Source of the DNA: Caprimulgus europaeus
Taxonomy: Eukaryota; Chordata; Aves; Caprimulgiformes; Caprimulgidae
Length of the DNA stretch: 64,000 nt
NCBI GenBank assembly: GCA_907165065.1
Contig: OU015525.1
Span: 2,918,622 to 2,982,621 of the forward strand
Direction of reading: 5' to 3'
Both the position numbers and the translations under genes were made by a program. Positions 11,853 to 24,340 of this stretch are shown here, piece after piece (within the stretch, counting starts at the first letter, position 1; each line of letters begins with the position of its first letter). The notes beneath the pieces are model-generated. The model did no database searches. It was not told where the DNA came from and was given only the letters and a program-made list of their open reading frames with translations.

Positions 11853-13031
11853 AGACTCAACTGTGTGTTGCAGCCCTATGCTGAAGAAAGATCCTAACTG
11901 GTACAAGCTTTGCTTTATTATAGAGGAGGAGCAACAGTTGGCTTGTCTTTTTGTCATTGTGATGAAATGATGGCACCAAGGTGGTTTGGTTTGATGTGCA
12001 ATGACAGCAGTGAGAATAGAGGCAGCAAGAGCTTTTGTGTAGTTATTCTCCTGTAAGCCTGCTGCGGGGCAGTTAACCCCCCAGGCACTGAATGAAACAA
12101 AAGCCTGATCCAGAAAAGAAACTGTGAGTGTCAACAACCCCATTCCTGTGGGACTCTCCAGAGCACGTGAGCCTTAGAGGACATACAGCTCTTCCACTGG
12201 ATAAAGCACTGGACTGGAGAGAAACTGGAGACTGTCACTTACATGTGAGGGCTCAAATGTGGCATCAAACCCATTTGAAATTGCTGTGGGAGGGATTTCC
12301 TAGAGGAACAGCAGTTCTCAAAATCTTTGAACCCTGACAGGCAAGATTTCTCACGGTTAGTGAGGTTTCAACAGTGGGGAAGCTTGATGAAAGGTATCTC
12401 ATCTCTTAAGTGAGACCTTCAACTCGAGTAATACTTGGTCAAGACTGGCTTTGGTGCTGTCTTGGAGCCACAGAAAAGACTCCTACCACGCATGGTAAGA
12501 CAGTGGTTAGGAAAGTTAACTTTAACCATGCCATCTCTTTGAACTAGAAGCAAACATGACATTTTTAGGGTCTCAGCACTGATCTGAAGCCCTCTATTTC
12601 ACCTGCAAACAAAGGAGCTGCTCACATGCACTGTTCATCTGGGACAGACCAGGATTTGTGGCTAGCTGTGGAGGTGCAGCCTGGTCTGAAAGCAACCAGT
12701 AACAGCAGTTTCTGAAGGAGTTAATGTCAGAGTTTTCCACCATCATCCTGTACTTCCATCCTGATAGGGCAAAACCAAGGTAAAGCATTAATCAGATGTC
12801 TAGGGGACTTCAGAGAAAACAGAGGTGGAAGGCTGAGAGCTGAGGCATATTATATTTCAGAATCAAACCCACCCAAGATTGCTGGTTTCTAACACTTTGC
12901 TTTTGATTCCTGAAGGAGAAAGCTATTCAAAACATGAGTGGAAATAAAGAAGGACATTCTTGGGTTGAAAGAATAAGGAAAGTACTATAAGATAAAGAGA
13001 AAAAAAAAAGCTTTCAGCCAAGCTTAAATAC

Positions 13032-13098
13032 CAAAACAACAGCAGCCGCCGGTCCCACGAAGGCATAGAGAAGACCTCCCTCTAACGACAGCCAGCAG
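13032..13098 (-). CDS. ADGRB1: ADGRB1 exon: ECL2 and TM5 start
   Basis: This 67-bp exon has acceptor TTTCCAG before CTGCTGG and donor GTTTTG before GTATTT. One base completes the tyrosine from the TM4 exon; 22 codons follow, ending in phase 0. The protein begins [20 protein letters not shown] and ends VL. CW is the conserved second-outer-loop motif of adhesion GPCRs: the cysteine bonds to TM3 and the tryptophan packs against the tethered agonist in known family structures. The rest is the outer half of TM5 with its GPAA turn. Confidence 0.95.
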
Positions 13099-14179
13099 CT
13101 GGAAAGTGAAAAGAGAAAAGAAAGTTACCCAGTGGCTAGCATCACTGACAGGCACATGTTTTCTCTTTGCCTCCACAGTTCATCCTGGGAGATGATTACC
13201 CCATGGCAAAAAAGTCTCAGACTTTACAGCAAGCAAGTTTTGCTTCTCATTTCTCCTAAACTTGCATAAAGTTGCCCGGGGGTCTGCCTGCAGAATGGCA
13301 TTTCATTGTTGAGAGAAGGAATTCATGCAAAATTAATGATAGTGCTCTGTTTCAGATGAGGTCCTAGAAGCAGTTGCATCAGTTTGCTGGCAAGATGATT
13401 CTCTTGTACTACTCACTCAGGCAAAAGATTAGAAACAGTAGAAATCGTCCCTCGCTCATGTGTTAACCACTGTGCCTGGCAGGGGCTCAGATCCAGGAGA
13501 GCAGGATATTTCTTCTCCTAGATCCTCCCTTTGGGCTTGATGCCACGGGTAAATTTTACAACACAGCAATTCCCACAGAGGTGGGAATTCACAGCACTCC
13601 TTAAGTGGATGCTCTTAAGGAGTGAACTGAACATGAGGTGTGTGGTACCTCTTCTGGAAACCAGCTTGTTCCTTCTCCTTCACACTATGTAACCTGAGGA
13701 TTTCTCTTTTCTCCTGGTGCCTACACAAACTGAGGGGGCTTTTCTGACTAAGTTCTGATGTCTGCCCTGTTGGTACCTACCACAGAGACAGTCACTCTTG
13801 ATGACATTCCTAGTCAGCAGAGATCCAACCAACTAAGTCCAGGATGAGGCATCTACATTCAGTCAGATGAATCACATCCTGAACTCCATTGACTGCCTTG
13901 ACCAGACCTTTACCATCCAAGTAAGCAGTGCACCTAACCCAGATGGAGACATCACTGGGGACATGAATCCTGTTTCTCATGCAAACAGGATGAAGATGCT
14001 CCAGGTGCCTCCACAGAGCTCCTGCTACACCATACATTCACATAGAGATCTCACTGCACACTGACATTCCTATACTGACAAACTTGGTGTAAAAAAATCA
14101 AGCAAAAAGAGGCAGGGGAAATCTCACCCCACTCCCATCCTCAGAGCTGAGCATCACAGGATGTGTGGATAGCCAACAG

Positions 14180-14411
14180 GAATTTTCAGGTTTGACCATA
14201 AGGAAGGAAACACTTTTTTCCCATGAGAGTGACCAAGTACTGGCAAAGGGTGAGCAGAGGGGTTGTGGAGTCTCCATCCTTGGAGACATTCAAAAGCAGC
14301 CTGGGCATGGTCCTGGGCAGCCAAGTCTAGGTGACCCTGCTTGACCAGAGGGGTGGTGGGACCTGAAAACCTCCAAAGATCCCTTCCCACCTCAACCAAT
14401 CTGTGACTCTG
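14180..14411 (+). mobile_element. CR1 LINE 3' fragment
   Basis: Contains GGTTGTGGAGTCTCCATCCT, CCTTGGAGACATTCAAAAGC and GATCCCTTCCCACCTCAACC, ending near TCTGTGACTCTGC. This is the end of CR1 ORF2 and its 3' untranslated region in sense orientation. It is diverged. Confidence 0.85.
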
Positions 14412-17400
14412 CAACAGTCATGAAGAGTTACAGCAGCACTGGAGCTAAAATTTCCATTTTGTGGAGAATCTAGACATTCAGAGCATGGACACTTAAATTA
14501 GGTACTCCAGGACAACAAAGGATACAAATTTACACTGTGTCAGCAACCCCACGGACAGTTTGCATGCTTTGACATTGCAGTACCCTGGAGAAAATGTGTG
14601 GTGAAGTAATCCTGTTTCAGCAGTAAACTACCATGCCTTTACCACATGGAGTGTGGACCATGTGGTGGACAGGACCACCTGTCTGAATAAGAGCAGACAA
14701 CCACAATGTAGTGAGGACTTTCTCAAAGCTCTTAACCCAACTAACCCTGCAGTAATTTAGTTGCATGCCTCTACTCTCAGCAATATGGTTTCATTCTGCA
14801 TCAGAAGCAAACTGATGCCACCTTTCAGAGTCTCCCAGGAAACAAAGCCTTCCTGGAAACATTTCAATTTTGTTGATCAGCCTCATATGTTTTTGTATCA
14901 ATTCTGACTTGCAAAAAAAATGTTGGGTTTTTTTCACCCAAAACCACAGAACATTTGGGAAAAGGAGGAAAAAAAAAAAAAGAAAACAAAGTATTTCAAA
15001 TTGAAAATTGAAAGCAGGACATTCTGTTTTTCTCCGAGTCCTGCATCTTGTTTATATCTAAATTAAACCTGTAATGTGTTAATTTAATCAATTTTTATTT
15101 CTTCCTGATAGCAAGTTGCTCTGTCACAAACTGCCTGAGCAGCTCTAATAATAAAATGGATAATCAGCTGGGGAGGGAGTGAATAAGAATGAAGCTTTGG
15201 AGGCCTGCAGTTACTGGAGGTCTCTGTAATGCAAGGAGAAGGCAGAGGGAACCAGGAGGGCTCCCAAATCCCACTCCTTGCCCAGACTTTTTTCTCCAAT
15301 GCTCCATCCTAATTTTGAGATCATTTTTCCCAGGGTCTCTTTTAACTGACAGCTCAGCCAAAGAATGGAGCTGACAGTCCTGCACTCAAATAACTGAGGA
15401 GGACTTGGTGCAACGAGGACTCTCGTTCATGTTCAGGTCCCTGGAAGCCCCTCTTCTCCTCTGAGCATCAGGCTTTTTGAAGACAAGTTCACACATCACC
15501 AAGCACTGGTCCTTATTCCTTCTGACTGCCTGATCTTCTCACCACAGTCCTTAATCAAAGCATTTCCAAGGCTGTCAGAGGTGGTGGTTGATAGCAAGGG
15601 ATGGGAAAGGGTGAAGTGAGAAGGGGAATCGACAGCAAACTCCAGTAATATATTAATCTAGTGGAGATGCTTTTAGCCTTGTGCCTACAAAGCACAGAAA
15701 TATTTGCATTTCATTAAGAGGTTCCCCAGTACTTGCCAAGGGATCTCTTCACAGATTTCTTGAATAAAATTACCACTGGAAGGGAGGAAGTGAAGGATTG
15801 AAGCTCAGCAGCTCCAGACTACTACTTCTAAGCAGTGACTCCTCGATTGACAGCAGCTCTTGCGTTCAACACAAAAGACCTCTTTGAAAAACACCTGATC
15901 CTTTCATGAATCTGCCACAGCAAAGACATAAGATGGATGGCTTTTGTCCTGAGAAGAACTGACTTCCACCAAGACCTTCTTGACTACACCCTACAGCTCT
16001 GCCAACTACAGGTCTCACCTCGATCGTGCAAAATTAAGCAGCCCCAATGCAACAGCCAATGTATTTGTATAATGAAGACTACAGCTGGGAATCAGGGCTG
16101 TCCCACCAGTGTTAATGTAGAGATTAATACAGAAGCTTCTGAGATACCTCTGGGTAACAGAAGCTTTGATGCAATGACACACAACCACCGCTGGAAATTT
16201 GCTGTGTCCTGGCACTGCTCTCAGGAAACTTTTTATGGGCTCTCTTGTGGGGAAGGATATGAGTTCCCAGCTATCAGTAGCACAACCTCAATTATTCAGT
16301 TCAAACTTTAGGAGGCACATTGTCAAGCTTTAGAGGTCCAGAGTCACTCCCTGGAGTATCTCTCCAAAGGAGAATTATTATTCAGGTATTCAGCCTAATA
16401 CAGTGGCGGGTCCTTGACCTCCATTATCTCCAAGACTTTCTTTGGAACTCTAAGTACAGCCTGTACCCTACCCCAGCAGCTCTCCAAACAACTGCAAAAT
16501 CTCCTTTCAAACACTGTTCAGGTAAGAAAAAGGAAAAATCCCCTTGTGTCCTCCTTCCCTCATTGTTTATAGAGTTCATAGCACTCCAGAAGAAGTGTCC
16601 TGAGCAATAAAAGCCTCTGAGTGAATGGCTGCTGGGGAATCACCACTCACAAAACAACAGAGACACAGTCCAAATCCTGCAGAACACATTAAATTTTTAA
16701 TTTGAACCTCTCTCTCCCTTCTCATTTTACCACTTGGTGGCCCAGTCTGGCCAGCTAAAGGGTAAATATTAAATATTATCCACAACCTTTCCACACTTAG
16801 CACTGTCTCTGATCCTTCAGTGTTACAGCTTGGAGACATGGCCAATCCTTCAACTGCTGCTATACCTTGATGGGCCAAGCCTCCATATGCTGGTCAGTTG
16901 TGTTTTTATCATTACAGAATAACTTCATCCCATGTACAAAAAAAAGACAGAAAAAAACAGGATGAAATCTTGCTCAGGGCCCTGGGAGTCTGTAAAACTG
17001 AGATTAGTGCTGCAATGCCTTCAACAGTTGCAGCTGTCCCCAAAATGCTCTTGTGACCATGTTCCATAGAGGGATGTCAGGGAGTTTTTACCACTGTTGA
17101 GTAAGATGAGAGAAAAAACTGATGTTGAGTGTAAAATCCTGTGCTCAGCTAAATATCAGAACTCTGCTTCATCTTAATGGCCATCTCCACAAGAAAACTG
17201 ATGGGTGCTAATGCACTGCTCTTAGGATTCAGAAATTGCAGGGTTGAAAGAAGCTTTGAAAGACACTGTGAAATCCCTTGTGCTTTATCATGTCAGCTTT
17301 TGTCCTTTGCTTCACAGAGAGGGACGTATTGTGGCTAATGTCTTTCCTTCCTTCTGCAAGATGGACACATCGTGCCTTGAAAGTCTGCCACTGCCCATTT

Positions 17401-18004
17401 GAAATGCCCTGTGTATGCTTTACCCTAACTAGAGACAAAGCTAAAATAGCTCCTGAGCTCTAGCTCCAAGTTTTGCAACTACCTCACACATTTCTGCATT
17501 GACCAGAAACCAACAAACACCCTGGGACAACCTTTGATCTAAGTCTGTATTTTGTTCATATGCCTTTAGCATTAGGCAGTGTTAAATCTAGGTCTGAACA
17601 ACGTCAAGCTTTGGAGTTCAGCTCTGAAATTACTAGTAAGGAATGTTGATTTTGCTCTAGAGGAGAAGTAAAAACAAGGGCCTCCCCACACATAAATGTA
17701 AGAGAGCTTTTATGCCTTTTGAGCTGGAAAACATAAGTGTGAATGTACTACAACCTGTCAGGGCACCCTGCCTAGCTCAGTCCACATGAACATTTGTTTC
17801 ATGTATTCAAATACACCCATGTGCAAATGGAACTCTTGTTACAGTGATGCTCAGCACCATTTTACGTGCAGCATCATGGGTCATGAACCCACCACGCCAT
17901 CCACCTAGCACATCAGTGGGCACCCACCTGTCCCTTGTTGCATGCAGGCAGGGCAGGGAGTGTTTGATCAGCACCCATTGGGACGTGAGTGCTGTTTATC
18001 TCTA

Positions 18005-18662
18005 TGTCCTGGTTTTGAGCTGGGACAGAGCTGGTTTGTTTTCAGCAGCTAGAACAGTGCTGGGGTTTGGGTTCAGCTGGGATTTGTTAGGAGAGAAACA
18101 CTGAGAACATCTCAACATTTGCATTTGTGTTTCTGGAAGTGAAGGACTTTGTGTTTTGTCAGTCTGCAAGTGCAAGATCTAAAGGGGCAAGGAATATTTA
18201 AATTAATGAGCTAAATTGGCATCTGGTTCTGCCAATAGGATATTCCATAACATATCCCTCATGGTCAGTTTATTCATGAGGGGCTCTTCCTCTCTGGCTC
18301 TCTCTGGCTTTCACTCAGGTTCTCACTCTTCTGGGATTGCAGTTTCAGTTTGGGATTGTTGCTCCTCCGGGATCGTTATCTGGGAACGGGCTGGGCTTGG
18401 TCAGCAGGTGGTGAGCAATGGCACTGGGTATCACTCATTTACATATTTTATTACTATTTTTATTGTCATTATTATTTTAATATCATCATTATTTTAAGTT
18501 TTCTTTTATTTCCATTATGAAATTGTTCTTATCTCACCCTACCAGTCTCCTTACCCTTTGCCCCCCAATTCTCTCCCTTATCCCCTAGGGTCAGGGGGAA
18601 GTGAGTGAGTGTTTGGCCCTGTGTTTGGCCCCTAGCCAAGTCCTAGACAAGTGAAACCACCA
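18005..18662 (+). mobile_element. Solo LTR, ERVL-like avian family
   Basis: Begins TGTCCTGGTTTTGAGCTGGG and ends near AAACCACCA. Shared blocks with the common avian ERVL LTR are GGATATTCCATAACATAT, GGGCTTGGTCAGCAGGTGGT, a run of ATT/TTA units and TTGTTCTTATCTCACCCTAC. The middle is diverged, so it is an old copy. There is no internal retroviral sequence beside it. A TTAT-rich low-complexity patch is at 18440-18500. Confidence 0.75.
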
Positions 18663-19620
18663 TGCTGTCTCTTGGTAAAGCCAACAGCAGGAATTACAAG
18701 AAGATGTCAGCATTAGGTATGTCTGATGGGCTCTCTGTGATTGAGAGGAACTGTTGCTCCTCTCACAACTTTCCTAGGACTCATCAGCTTTAACATGTAC
18801 CGGGCTGCAGTGTGGAAGGGAGATGAAAGGAAGACCAAAATGAACTTGCTGGGGTGTGAAGTCCTCCTGCTATTTTAGTGGCAAGCACCCTGACAGCAGA
18901 GCTAGGAAATGGTGCCACTTGGGCTGCAGCTCCTGCTGGGACCATAGGATCTCCTGCCATCCTCCAGGCAGCCAGCCAGCCTGCCTGCCAGGCTGGGAGA
19001 CAGGCAGCCTCCAGCCCTTGGATACAAGGAGTGACAGAGTGTTTAGGGCTGAAAGTAGTCAGAGGATTAGCAGCAAAAGGAGGAGAGTTGGTGTAGTTAA
19101 GTATCCCCTGGGAACGATGGAAAGTCAGCCTGTTGGCCACCTCACTGGTGTGCCAATCTGAGAGCAAAGCAGGAGTCCAGCAGGTTTTGTTACAGATTGA
19201 CACCCTTTTGGCTGCAGTCTGGGAGGACTCTGCTCTGGGATGGGGAGATGTTGGCACACTGCTTCATGGAGATGAAATAGGGTGTGCTTTCCTGCACGTT
19301 CCTACCTTCCCCACCCAGGCTTTTTTGTGTGGTTAACATTGACCACAAAATTCTGCAGTGGCTCATCAGCATTAATGGGGAAGGAGTTACCAAGCTTTTT
19401 GCACCAATTCCAACCAATCTATAAACAGGGAAGGAAAATAAATATTTAGAACCTCCTCCCATTTCCCCTGATGCTCATTCGATATAAATTGTTCTCATGG
19501 ACTTGAAGAAAGTAAAGTACCAGAAACAGGAGACCCACAGAAAAGCTAAAGGGCATTTGAGATCTCAATGGCACTTCTGAAAGCCAGGCTGTGTGTTGTC
19601 CTCTTCTGAGTCACACAGCA

Positions 19621-20065
19621 AGCACTGGACAATGGATAGTCACAAAAATGATGAGGGGCCTGAAGCATCTCCCATATGAGGAAAGGCTGAGAGAGATGGG
19701 ACTCTTCAGCCTGGAGAAGAGAAGATCTTCTCAATGTCTATAAATATCTGAAATGTGGGGGGCAAATGGATGGGGCCAGACTCTTTTCAGTGGCACCCAG
19801 TGACAAGACAAGGGGAAATGGGCACAAACTGGAACACCAGAAGTACCAGACAAACTTAAGGAAAAACAACTTTTCTTTGAGGGTGACGGAGCCCTGGGCC
19901 AGGCTGCCCAGAGAGGCTGTGGAGTCTCCATCTCTGGAGATGTCCAAAACCCACCTGGATGCTTTCCTGTGCAACCTGGTGTAGGGAACCTGCTTTGTCA
20001 GGGGGGTTGAACTAGTTGATCTCCTGAGGTCCCTTCCAACCCCTACGATCCTGTGATTCTGTGAT
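19621..20065 (+). mobile_element. CR1 LINE 3' fragment with end of ORF2
   Basis: Keeps CATCTCCCATATGAGGAAAG, GGACTCTTCAGCCTGGAGAA and GTGGAGTCTCCATCTCTGGA, then CCCTTCCAACCCCTACGATC and the tail CTGTGATTCTGTGAT. The coding part is broken by frame changes. It is the same orientation as the LTR 1 kb away. Confidence 0.93.
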
Positions 20066-21208
20066 CCCTCTCCATCAGGACACACTGAAGCCAAGTCACC
20101 TGAGCTGGGGCAGGTAAGTCAGGATAGGTAAAGCCAATGAGTCCTGATGCCAGCACAGGCTTCAGGAATGGTATCTATGGATTTGAATTTGACAAACCCA
20201 CCTTCCTGAGCCCTCTGTATGGTATAGTACTGTAGACTGCAGTAATTTAGACAAAGCAAATGAAGAATGCTGCTGTGATGTTCTCATACTCTCCTGTGCT
20301 CGTAATGCAAACCCTGGACCATTTGGTCGTGGGCGTGCAGAGTATGGTGGGAATCCAGAAAGAGCAGGGATTCCACATGACTGTTTCTCAGTGGACCTAT
20401 CAAACTGTCATCTGTTGCTGGCCACATCTCCAGCTCCTGTCCTAAAAATTGTTCATGTGGGATGGAAACCACTAGCCAGGAAGGCTCTGGATAACAATGA
20501 GTTGCAGTAGGGAAGGGCCTGATTTATTGCTACATAAAATAATATCTTTGTTTGACACTGGATAAAAATTTCTAAGCTATTTATTTTCACAACACAGTGA
20601 AAAAAAATCACTTTTTTTTTTAAGTTGCACTAATGCTCATCTTTGTGTGATTCCAGCCTGCCTTAAAATATTTTTTACCTCTGCACAGTCTTGTTTCATT
20701 AATTCTAGAGTCAGCAAATTCAGATTGCTTTCAAAAACTTGGTTTGAAAAAGTCATGCTCGTTCTGGTGCCTAAAACTGAGCTGAGCTATTTTAAAATCC
20801 TAGGACCAATCAAACACACCATTAAATAGATAAACATTAAAACTATTTCTAATTTTTAGACATCCTAAACGTTAAATATTCCACATTTTCCCCTAAAAAA
20901 TAAATTAAAAAAATCTCTAAGTAGGAGTTAGATCAAAGTGATGTCATATATGAAACTGTTAAACCTAACTACTCCCTATGAACTTGTTTTTAAAGGAATA
21001 CATAATCCACCTTGACCAGCTGATGGCTTGAGGAGACAGGGAGGTAGGATGGCTTCTTCTTCTCCCATCATCCCTGCTTCACTCTGCCATGGGCAGCCAA
21101 GCAGGATTTAGCTTCTAACCTGGCTCCTGCAGGTCAGTGATTGGATTTTTGACTAAAAGGATGGAGGGTGAGACAGGAAGATAAGAGCAGAAGAGTTCCT
21201 TTACTCAC

Positions 21209-21278
21209 TAGTTCACGGTGCCGTACCCCTTGGCTTTAGTAAATCCCACGGAAATGGCAACCACCAAAGCAGGGAGCC
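21209..21278 (-). CDS. ADGRB1: ADGRB1 exon: TM4
   Basis: This 70-bp exon is too short for ORF finding. Acceptor TCTGTAG precedes GGCTCCC and the donor is AACTA before GTGAGT. Two bases complete a glycine codon, 22 codons follow, and the last two bases (TA) begin a tyrosine completed in the next exon. The protein is [20 protein letters not shown] then VN and Y: the TM4 helix and the start of the second outer loop. Remembered mammalian ADGRB1 has KGYSTMNY here, so this copy differs by two residues. Frame agrees with both neighbours, which makes the call firm despite its length. Confidence 0.95.
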
Positions 21279-22880
21279 CTACAGAAAGGAAATAAGAGAA
21301 AATTGGTCATTTAAACATATGTGCAGCTATTCTCCCACTCAACTGCATAATATACCCCATTCTTCCCAGTGTTATTCTTGCACCATATGTCCCACCCTGG
21401 GACTTTGGCACAGACTGAATTCAAGACCTTCAGAGCCAGAAGTGTGAACCCTTTTTACCTCTGCTAATGAAGTAAATACCATCAGCTGTAATCAGCTCAT
21501 ATCCTGTTGTGATCTCAGCACTTGTTTGGGCCCTGACAGTACATACAGATACATAAAATATATTTATGTTATTCTTAGGTGCATATGCTGGCCAGGAATA
21601 TATAAGGGTGTCTCCTGAAGATGGAATATTCAGCCACAAGCCAACTCAAAGAAGCTAGCAAGGGAGAGATTAAGAGCTATGCTTGCTCTTAACATAATGT
21701 ATGATGAACAACCCAGGTTCAGATCTCACCCCAACTGAGATGGAAAACTGAGTTCCCCCTATCCCAAACAGGACCTCTAAGTGCTGGGCCATGATCTACA
21801 GTACAGTAGGTCCCTCTGAACCACAATGGAAAAGAGCATCAGAACATCAGGTCTTTTTGCAAAACAGAATACTTCTCTTGCCAGATACCTGCTCCTTTTT
21901 TGTGTCCAAAAGGGAAATAAACTAAGAGAAAGCAGCTGTCCTCTAAAAGACACACTTCATTCCAAGTGTTGCAAAGGATAAGCAAGTTAGTCTTTATCTA
22001 AGTTTTATCTTCAGAGCAAAAATGTATCTTCAGAGCATCAGCAACTAATGGTGCCAGCACAGGATGTCATTTCAGATGCATAAAAGGCAAAGCTACAGCC
22101 TTGGTCTTACTGCTAGCACCTCTCATAACATTAGAGTGAGGAGTATTAAAGAAAATCTGTTGGTTATGGTGCAACCTGCTAGTTTTTGGCCTAAAACTTA
22201 TAAAAAGTTCTGAAATTGCGGGTCCCTGAATGCCTAGGCACAATCAGGACTAGCAAAAGACACACCATCTTGCTAATAGACTTCTGATCCTTCTTATCCC
22301 TGCCACAATAAACTGCTCAAGGATCTATGGAGGAGATTGGATGCTTTTCTGCTTCACTAACCCCAGCCCAGCTCTCTCCTTTCAGTAAAGAAATGCCTGG
22401 ATATCATCTAGTAACATCTGGTTCTTCAGCTACAGAGATCTCCATGTAGCTTTTTATAGCCCTTCTTGTGACATGATGAATTAAGCTGTCTCTATGCTAA
22501 AGATGGACAAATCCCATTCAGAATTAGCAGGATCAGTAGCCAGCTAGGATTAGTGCTTCTTGACCAAACCCTCATTCGTGTGCTGTAGAGGTCATGGCAG
22601 GTGGCTCCAGAAGCTGCTGTAGATCGAAGGGACATGCAGACACAGCATCCAAACAATAATCCTGCTGGCAAGGTGGTCACTCAGCAATACAAATCATCAC
22701 AAGATTGATTAATAGTGATGGTCTGCTACCAGCTGGAAGGTAGAAGGCCAAGTTGGCTGGAATATACAGCATTTGAGAGATATCACAAAGGGAAGTGCTT
22801 CTCTTCCCATATGAGATTTCCAAGTACAGCTCACGTTTGATCAGCCCAAAACAAACAGGCAGTGGATTTAAAAGATGTAT

Positions 22881-23270
22881 TTTTCTTTTTCTTTTCTTTT
22901 CTTTTCTTTTCTTTTCTTTTCTTTTCTTTTCTTTTCTTTTCTTTTCTTTTCTTTTCTTTTCTTTTCTTTTCTTTTCTTTTCTTTTCTTTTCTTTTCTTTT
23001 TTCTTTTCTCCTTTCCTTTCCTTTCCTTTCCTTTCCTTTCCTTTCCTTTCCTTTCCTTTCCTTTCCTTTCCTTTCCTTTCCTTTCCTTTCCTTTCCTTTC
23101 CTTTCCTTTCTTTTCCTTTCTTTTCTCTCATCTTTTTTTTTCCTTGTCTTTTTTTCCCTCATCTTTTCTTTTCCCTTGTCTTTTTTTTCCCCTCATCTTT
23201 TCTTTTCCCTTGTCTTTTTTCTTTTCTTTTGTCTTTTCTTTTCCTTTTTTTTTTTCTTTTTTTAATTGAC
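22881..23270. repeat. Pentanucleotide tract: (CTTTT)n then (CTTTC)n
   Basis: Bases 22891-23000 are 22 units of CTTTT without a break; after a 10-base change-over, 23011-23110 are 20 units of CTTTC without a break. Further on it decays into mixed CTTTT/CCTTG units up to a T-run near 23265. One strand is all pyrimidine for almost 400 bases. On the gene strand it reads AAAGG units followed by AAAAG units. Long Lys/Glu/Arg or Phe/Ser/Leu open frames here are products of the repeat. Confidence 0.98.
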
Positions 23271-24067
23271 TATTGCTCCTCTTGCTGAGCCTCCTTCACA
23301 CCTCATCTGGATATATCCTGGGCACTATACTCACTACAATGCCATCAATATGGCATCCCATGGCAAGCACACCAAGAAACCACATGTGAAAGGACTTTTT
23401 CAGATGTACAGCTTGATGCAAGAGGCCCTGTGAAAGAGGAAAGCTGGCTAAGACTCCACCAAAAATAGCAACTTGTTCTTTGCAAAGTGCTTCTCTTAGA
23501 CGTGATAATTATGCAGAAATACAGACTCAGGCTGCAAACTTGTCAGCTTCCAGGGACTGGATCATACCAAGTCTGGGTCAGAGCCCCAGCTTGTGTTGAA
23601 AATGAATCTGTACAAGGAGCATTTACTGCAGGTGGTAGCTATGCCATGGTAAGAGCATTGTCATGAGAGGTGCTGTATTTCTCCACTTCAGGAGAGCTGC
23701 AATCATCTAATCACAGTTTGATGTGATTAAATTAAAAAACTAAAAAAAAACCCTAAAAAATAAATTCTAAACTTTTAATCTATTTTTTGATTATTTTAAA
23801 TAAAGTTATTTCTAACTAGTCTGTTCCATACATTGTGTGTGCTTTGTATCAGCCTTCTAGGCAGTCACTCATGCTACGTAGTCACTGGGAAGGTTTTGGG
23901 GGCTTTCTGCAGAAAGTGAATTTTACATTCACAATTCCAAATATGTGTGCTAGAAATCTGTTTCAAAGAGTTTTGTACTGCCAGATCAGAAGAGAATCAG
24001 GTCATGTGTTCATCATGTCCCACTAGAAAATGTTGTTTACTAATAACCAGTGACTTTTACATGGGTA

Positions 24068-24340
24068 GATAGTGATAGGAAAAGGGCAAATGGTTTTAAA
24101 CTAAGCAAGGGGACATTTAGGTTAGATATTAGGAAGAAATTATTCACTGTGAGGGTGGTGGGACACTGGAACAGGTTGCCCAGAGAAGCTGTGGATGCTC
24201 CTCCCTAGAAGTTTTCAAGACCAGGTTGGATGAGGCTTTGAGCAACCTGGTCTAGTGGAAGGTGTTCCTGCTGATGGCAGGGGAGTTGGAACTGGATGAT
24301 CTTTAAGGTCCTTTCCAACCCAAACCATTCTGTTATTCTA
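24068..24340 (+). mobile_element. CR1 LINE 3' fragment
   Basis: Contains GGTTAGATATTAGGAAGAAA, TTCACTGTGAGGGTGGTG, CAGGTTGCCCAGAGAAGCTG and TTTAAGGTCCTTTCCAACCC, ending TTCTGTTATTCTA. It is a young-looking CR1 3' end in sense orientation. Confidence 0.95.

Larger units (their letters stand above)
7483..13031 (-). other. Intron, 5.5 kb, between TM5 exons
   Basis: Holds a CR1 fragment (9292-9605) and a solo LTR (11199-11852). The remainder shows nothing I recognise. Confidence 0.85.
13099..21208 (-). other. Intron, 8.1 kb, between TM4 and ECL2 exons
   Basis: Contains two CR1 pieces (14180-14411, 19621-20065) and one LTR (18005-18662), all on the plus strand. An AT-rich stretch around 15040-15150, with TTTATATCTAAATTAAACC and TTAATTTAATCAATTTTTAT, could be non-repeat regulatory DNA but I have no direct proof. 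Nothing else recognised. Confidence 0.8.

Noticed and set aside
18790-19257. 155-codon minus-strand open frame
   Set aside because: No recognisable domain and no fit to the ADGRB1 frame; the part with CCAGCCAGCCTGCCTGCCAG is low complexity.
22677-23288. Long open frames on both strands (Lys/Glu/Arg-rich or Phe/Ser/Leu-rich)
   Set aside because: They are read through the pentanucleotide repeat, which has no stop codon in several frames.
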